This document shows, piece by piece, positions 30,170-34,361 of a stretch of 34,361 nucleotides of DNA. The DNA is taken from NCBI GenBank assembly GCA_048213135.1, contig PS015204.1, forward strand, positions 1-34,361, written 5' to 3'. The stretch's first letter is position 1. Every line of letters starts with the position of its first letter. The position numbers were made by a program, and so were the translations under genes. The notes beneath the pieces were generated by a model that was not told where the DNA came from, ran no database searches, and saw only the letters and a list, made by a program, of their open reading frames with translations. Source of the stretch: Reclinomonas americana ATCC 50394 (Eukaryota > Jakobida > Jakobea > Jakobida).

Positions 30170-32686
30170 ATGCGCGCACCTCTCCTGCTGATTGCCACTC
30201 TCCTCGCCGTCCTCGTCGTCGCGGTGCACGCGCAGTCGCTCACCGAGGCACTGGACATGCACGAGCAGGAGGCACCAGTGGCACCAGTGCCAGCGCCAGC
30301 AGAACAGAAGGAGGAGACGAGTGGCGAGGTGGTCACTGTCAAGTACAACGACAACGTGAACCCGCGCACGGGCGAGTGGTCGACGGAGGTGCCGTTGTTG
30401 GGATGGACGTCGTTCAAGCAAGTTGCGGAGAGGAGGAGAGGGAGGGAAGAGGGAGAGGAGGGAGGAGGAAAAGGGGAAGAGAAGGGGAAGAGAAGGGGAA
30501 GAGAAGGGGAAGAGAAGGGGAAGAGAAGGGGAAGAAGAAAGGGAAGACTGTGAGTGAGTGAGTGACTGGCGAGAGAGAGAGAGAGAGAGCGTACGTATGT
30601 GTGTGTGTGTGTGTGTTAGTGTGAGACAAGAGTTGTGCATCCACAAGTGCTGAGAGACAGTGTGTATGCTTGTGTTGCACCTCTTTTTGTTGCTCTTCTT
30701 CTCCTCCTCCTCCTTCTCTCTGTGCACACGCGCAAGATGCTGTGTGAGTGTGCGAGAAGTATTTGTTTTGTTGTCTGACTTTTTTTGTGTGTTTTTTTGC
30801 AGTGTGGTGGCTCTTGGGGCAGCAACACGCTTGGTGGCAGTGCGTGTGGAAGCACGATTTGTGCCAAGGGATGTGCCATGACGTTGCGTGCATGAGAGAG
30901 AGAGAGAGTGTGGTGTGATGGATTTCTTCTCGCACTCAGTTCCCACACTTTGCATTCACGGCACTCTCATGTGCTGTCTCTCGCAGTCTCTCAGACAGTC
31001 TCTCTCACACACTCTCTCACTCTTTCTCACCCACTCTCTCTCACTTTCCCTCCCATGTTTCCGGGTCTCTATGTCCCACCTTTTTTTCCTCCCTCTCTCT
31101 CTCTTTGTCAATTCTCTCATGTAGTTCTGTTGCCAGTGTCTGTTGCATGTCCCTCCTGCTTCTCCTTTGCACCTCTGTCCCCTGTGCCATCTGTCTTTGT
31201 TCTTCTTTCTTGTTCCTTCTGCCTTTCTCTGTTCCCGTCTTGCTACCATCCCTCGTGCTGTCCCCCCTCGCTCACACCCTTGCATTTCTCCTTCCCTTGT
31301 CGCAGCTCGGTGGCCATGATTGTTGCGTTTTCCGTCCCCGGCTCCTCCTCTTTTCATATCGCGCTCACCGTATCCGCACGCAGGTGGCCAGCCGCGGTGG
31401 CAACTACAACCCGGGCACGCTCAACGACTATCTGACCAAGAACGGCGGGTGAGTGCACACGGTCCTCGCTGCTGTCGTGTTTGTCGTGATTCTCATGCGA
31501 TGATGAACACAGCTACTCGGGCTGCGCGATTGTCTGGTAAGTCTCTCGCTCTCCTGCGTGTCCTTCTATCGCTCTCCTGCGTGTCGCACTGTCGCTCTCC
31601 TTGCGTGTCGCTCTGTCGCTCTCCTTGCGTGTCGCTCTGTCGCTCTCCTGCGTGTCGCTGTCGCTCTATCGCTCTCCTGCGTGTCGCTGTCGCTCTGTCG
31701 CTCTCCTGCGTGTCGCTGCCGCTCTCCTGCGTGTCGCTGCCGCTCTCCCGCGTGTCGCTGCCGCTCTCCTGCGTGTCGCTGCCGCTCTCCTGCGTGTCGC
31801 TGCCGCTCTCCTGCGTGTCGCTGCCAATCTCCTGCGTGTCGCTGTCGCTCCCTTGCGTGTCGCTGTCGCTCCCTTGCGTGTCGCTGTCGCTCCCTTGCGT
31901 GTCGCGCTGTCGCTCTCCGTGCGTGTCGCTCTGGCGCTCTCCTGCGTGTCACTGCCGCTCTCCGGCCTCTGACTCTCCTGCGTGTCGCTCTCCCGCTCCA
32001 TTCCCCGTCACTCGCCTCACCCGCTTCTCACCGTTCGTCTTATTCTCGCAGGAGCAAGGCACGTGCTCGCAACCGACGGCAAGCCATCCCACTCCTCTGC
32101 TGATCTCGTGCATTGCATTCGCAGGTTGACGCCCTCGGCAAGACCCACTACCAGGGCCAGAAGATGCTGAGCAACTCGGATCTGTGGTGCGTGTGTGCTG
32201 AGCGAAGTCGTGCTGCTGTTGTTTCCTTGCGACTTATCTTTGCCTGCAGCTCATACGTGGCCTCGGGCAAGGGAGTGCGTTCTATTGTTGTTTCTCTCGC
32301 ACTGCCTCTGCATTGACTCACATTCGCCCTGCACAACCCAGGTGATTCTGAATGTCCGCAATGGTACGCCCCCTCACTCTCTCCCTCCGCTCGTTGATAC
32401 TCATTTTGTTCTCACCCTTTGTCATTCTGCATGCAGGCGGCCACTGGGTTCGTCACCCTCTTTTCCCACGCTCTGCCTCCTCCAACCGCTCATCCAACTT
32501 TCATTCACAGGTGCTGGCCACTGGATGCCCGAGCAGCGGCGTCATTGCCGTCAACGGTGCGTTCCTCTGATCGCCATCCGAACATGCTTCCCTCACCTCA
32601 CCTCACCCTTCCCCGCCACAGATCCCGGCTTCTCGCAGTCGACGTACAAGTACTCGGAGGTCAGCCGCATGGCCATCTACTCTTGA
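30170..32686 (+). CDS. Secreted C39-like (papain-fold) protein, paralogue 2 (224 aa, 12 exons)
   Basis: Exons: 30170-30421, 30803-30882, 31306-31321 (16 nt), 31384-31448, 31513-31536, 32052-32058 (7 nt), 32125-32186, 32250-32274, 32342-32363, 32437-32447 (11 nt), 32511-32556, 32622-32686; total 675 nt, all phases closing. A signal peptide (MRAPLLLIATLLAVLVVAVHA) is followed by a Pro/Ala/Glu linker and the C39-like domain: CGGSWGSNTLGG, TICAKGCAMTSVAMI (candidate nucleophile Cys in GCAM), NPGTLNDYLTKNGG, WSKVDALGKTHYQG, VILNVRNGGHWVLATG (His) and NDPGF (Asp). Compared with paralogue 1 it lacks the intron before the TIC segment but has an extra intron just after GGHW. Exon 6 seems to use a GC donor (GCACGT). 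It converges with the CBS-domain gene, 179 bp away. Confidence 0.87.
30422..30600. repeat. GGGGAAGAGAA minisatellite at the start of intron 1 of C39-like gene 2
   Basis: About five to six copies of an 11-bp ggggaagagaa unit (about 30475-30535) inside GA-rich sequence, followed by (GA)n and (GT)n near 30570-30620. Unlike the other long introns here, the sense strand is purine-rich. Confidence 0.85.
31537..32040 (+). repeat. ~20-bp minisatellite in intron 5 of C39-like gene 2
   Basis: More than fifteen copies of a gtcgctgccgctctcctgcgt-like unit, with ctgtcgctctcctgcgtgtcg variants of 18-24 bp, fill the intron between exon 5 and the 7-nt exon 6. Its sense strand is pyrimidine-rich. Long frames encoding repeated ACRCRSP or RHAGERQ peptides come from this array and are not genes. 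Confidence 0.9.
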
Positions 32687-32865
32687 AAGGCCACGCACGC
32701 TGGCATTGTTTGTATTCTTTCTTTTCAGTTCTCTCCTGTGGCGACAAAATGCACAGTGAAAACGCCCTGTTGTGAAGCATACACGTTCTTGCATTGGCCG
32801 TCTCATGCGACGCCGATATATGGCGCAAAAAACAAAAAAATCTAAGCGACCCGCCATGCTGTCAT

Positions 32866-33674
32866 TTACAGCTTCAAGTCGATCAGATCCTTCTTGGTGA
32901 CGACACCGACCAGGCGCGCGTGCTTGGCGGTGATGAACACGCGGTTCACGTTCAGCATGGAGAACACAAAGTAGACCTGCGTTGATGTGAAGGGAGAGAC
33001 AGGGAAGGGATTAAGAGGCAAGGGGTGAGCGACAGCGCGAGATGGGCAAGGGGTGAGCGGTAAAGGGAGAAGGGTGGCAGAGGCCAGGGGCGACGCCGCG
33101 AGAGAAGGGTGACAAAGGAAGGATTGAGCGACGCCGCGAGAGAGGGAGAGAGAGGCAAGGATTGAGGAATGCAGAAGGAGAGGCAAGGATGACCAAGGGA
33201 GTGAGAGGCAAGGGGTGTGCGACCGCCGCGAGGGAGGCATGGATTGAGCAACACAGCGAGAAAAGGAATTGACAGACAAGGGAGAGTGACACCGCGAGAG
33301 AGAAGGGAATGAGAGGCATGGATTGGGTGACACCCTCAATCGAAGAGTGACCGAAGCAAGGAGTGGGCGACAATGCGAGAGAAGAGATTGCGAGTCAAGG
33401 ATTGAGTGACGGGAGAGAGGAGCATGACCGCTCACCTGCGAAATCGGTGCCAGCTCATTCATCAAGAAGGGCGAGGGCGTCAGCGGAACGCGCAGCACTC
33501 TGCGCAGCGCTTAATGTCAGAATCAATAGGGAGAAAAGGATCGTCTCCTTTTGTGCGCACCCTTCGCCAGCCTGTCTCTCCAGGTTCGATGCGTCCGAGT
33601 AAATCGACGCGGCAATCTCCACGTTCTCGGCTCCTTCCGGCGGCGGTGCGCCAACAATAGCGAGAGAATCCATC
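32866..33674 (-). CDS. C-terminal CBS-domain exons, probably of a CLC-type chloride channel/exchanger
   Basis: Minus-strand exons 33674-33561, 33499-33436 and 32976-32866 close in phase and end in TAA. The last two encode a CBS motif: VPLTPSPFLMNELAPISQ, then VYFVFSMLNVNRVFIT and RLVGVVTKKDLIDLKL at the very C terminus. The pattern proline-rich start, hydrophobic helix, beta strand and a G-V-V-T-K-K-D-L ending resembles the second CBS domain of CLC proteins (N-P-S-P-Y...L-x-x-x-x-x-L-F...G-x-x-T-R-K-D-L). CBS pairs bind adenine nucleotides and gate the transporter. An ATG lies one base into the first listed exon, but it follows a good acceptor and is more likely internal; a 16-nt candidate exon lies at 33796-33781. 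Transmembrane exons would lie right of the window. Other CBS-bearing families remain possible. Confidence 0.6.
32977..33435. repeat. ~36-bp degenerate minisatellite in the CBS-gene intron
   Basis: On the plus strand units of about 36 bp carry landmarks gcgagaga(a)ggg, gacaaggattgag(t)gac and gaggcaaggggtgag; roughly ten diverged copies fill the intron. The sense (minus) strand is pyrimidine-rich. Confidence 0.75.
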
Positions 33675-33796
33675 CTGTGCGTTGTGTATTCGTGAGTTGA
33701 AGTCAGCTTGGTTGACTACCACTGTCCATCGGCACGCAACGAAGTCCCGTGCGAGAGCGACGTTGGCAATATCGGCTCACCGGTGCGCTCGTCGGT

Positions 33797-34248
33797 CTGC
33801 ATCGAAATGAGGTCGTCAGTGTCGATTCAGTCACTCAGCAACATGTGCCTTTGTCTCACAGTCGCTCTCTCCGTCAATTCGCAGAGCTCACTCGCAAACC
33901 GCAAACATTGCGAACACTCAAGCTTTCTCTCACTCTCTCAAGCATTGCACATCGCTGCTTCAGCATGCTAATCGCTTGCACGTCAACCGATGCACATACT
34001 CACAAGTCAACACACAGACCTGCTGTTGCTCTTCTCTCTCCCCTAACTTTCTCTTCACATGTCTTGTTTCTTTCTTGTTGCTTCTCCCCCATTTCTCTTG
34101 CACACCCCATGCGCTGACACACGTCCCCCCATCGCTTTAGCACATACACGACGAAACCCTCAGATCCCTCCACTCTGCTTTGTTTAAGCAACTACCTCCC
34201 GCACACGTGCCTCACTTCCTCAACATCCACCATCATTAAGCACATGGT
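33797..34248. other. Right flank, no exon resolved
   Basis: Mixed sequence, pyrimidine-rich on the plus strand from about 34030. Upstream exons of the CBS-domain gene might be here, but none could be joined in phase. No other gene is supported. Confidence 0.35.

Positions 34249-34361
<113 letters not shown>

Noticed and set aside
31537-32040. CRISPR-like regular repeats
   Set aside because: Units are contiguous and degenerate without unique spacers, and the DNA is eukaryotic.
31558-32129. Long frames encoding repeated ACRCRSP or RHAGERQ peptides on both strands
   Set aside because: They come from the ~20-bp intronic minisatellite of C39-like gene 2 and are contradicted by the phase-closed exon model.

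Overview
The window is nuclear DNA from a eukaryotic microbe (protist-like). Genes are broken by many short spliceosomal introns (GT-AG, one likely GC-AG, often 50-80 nt), introns and flanks are crowded with CT/GA microsatellites, and some introns exceed 800 nt. Two unrelated mobile elements are present. Nothing bacterial is seen (no operons, Shine-Dalgarno sites, CRISPR or recognisable rRNA/tRNA). Donors of the GTGCGT type and moderate GC would fit, for example, an amoebozoan, but the species cannot be fixed from the sequence. Runs of N interrupt the assembly; three of them are exactly 20 N and are probably placeholders.

Layout, left to right. (1) 1-1300: purine-rich microsatellites and a gap. 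(2) 1301-4122 minus: 5' part of a FERM-domain gene with GA/GGA repeats in its introns. (3) About 4160-8672 plus: a decayed non-LTR retrotransposon of the R2/CRE/NeSL type (reverse transcriptase, CCHC knuckle, restriction-like endonuclease) preceded by three tandem ~300-bp monomers. (4) 8807-9800: gap and remnants of a 300-bp tandem repeat. (5) 9863-10553 minus: an exon encoding an eight-copy Gly-Gly-Asp-Gly-Gly-Ala-Pro-Ala repeat. (6) 11232 to at least 16309 minus: an intron-rich, frameshifted Tnp2/Plavaka-like DNA transposase gene whose 5' end lies in a 760-N gap. (7) 17250-19518 plus: an intact four-exon gene for an aspartyl beta-hydroxylase-like protein that appears to lack its iron ligands. 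(8) 20859-23371 plus and (12) 30170-32686 plus: two 12-exon paralogues encoding secreted C39-like (papain-fold) proteins that share 16-nt and 7-nt micro-exons. (9) 24691-25329 minus: a two-EF-hand protein. (10) 26100-28821 minus: a tiny two-exon gene with an N-myristoylation-like start and a 2.5-kb repeat-filled intron. (11) 29117-29902 plus: an unrecognised ORF. (13) 32866-33674 minus: the C-terminal CBS-domain exons of a probable CLC-type channel/exchanger. (14) A CT microsatellite closes the window.

The genes do not form a pathway. The most informative features are the C39-like pair, whose splice structure can be solved base by base with all phases closing; the pseudo-hydroxylase; and the contrast between frame-clean cellular genes and two frameshift-ridden mobile elements. 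Exon boundaries were read by hand from splice signals and phase, without transcript or database support.
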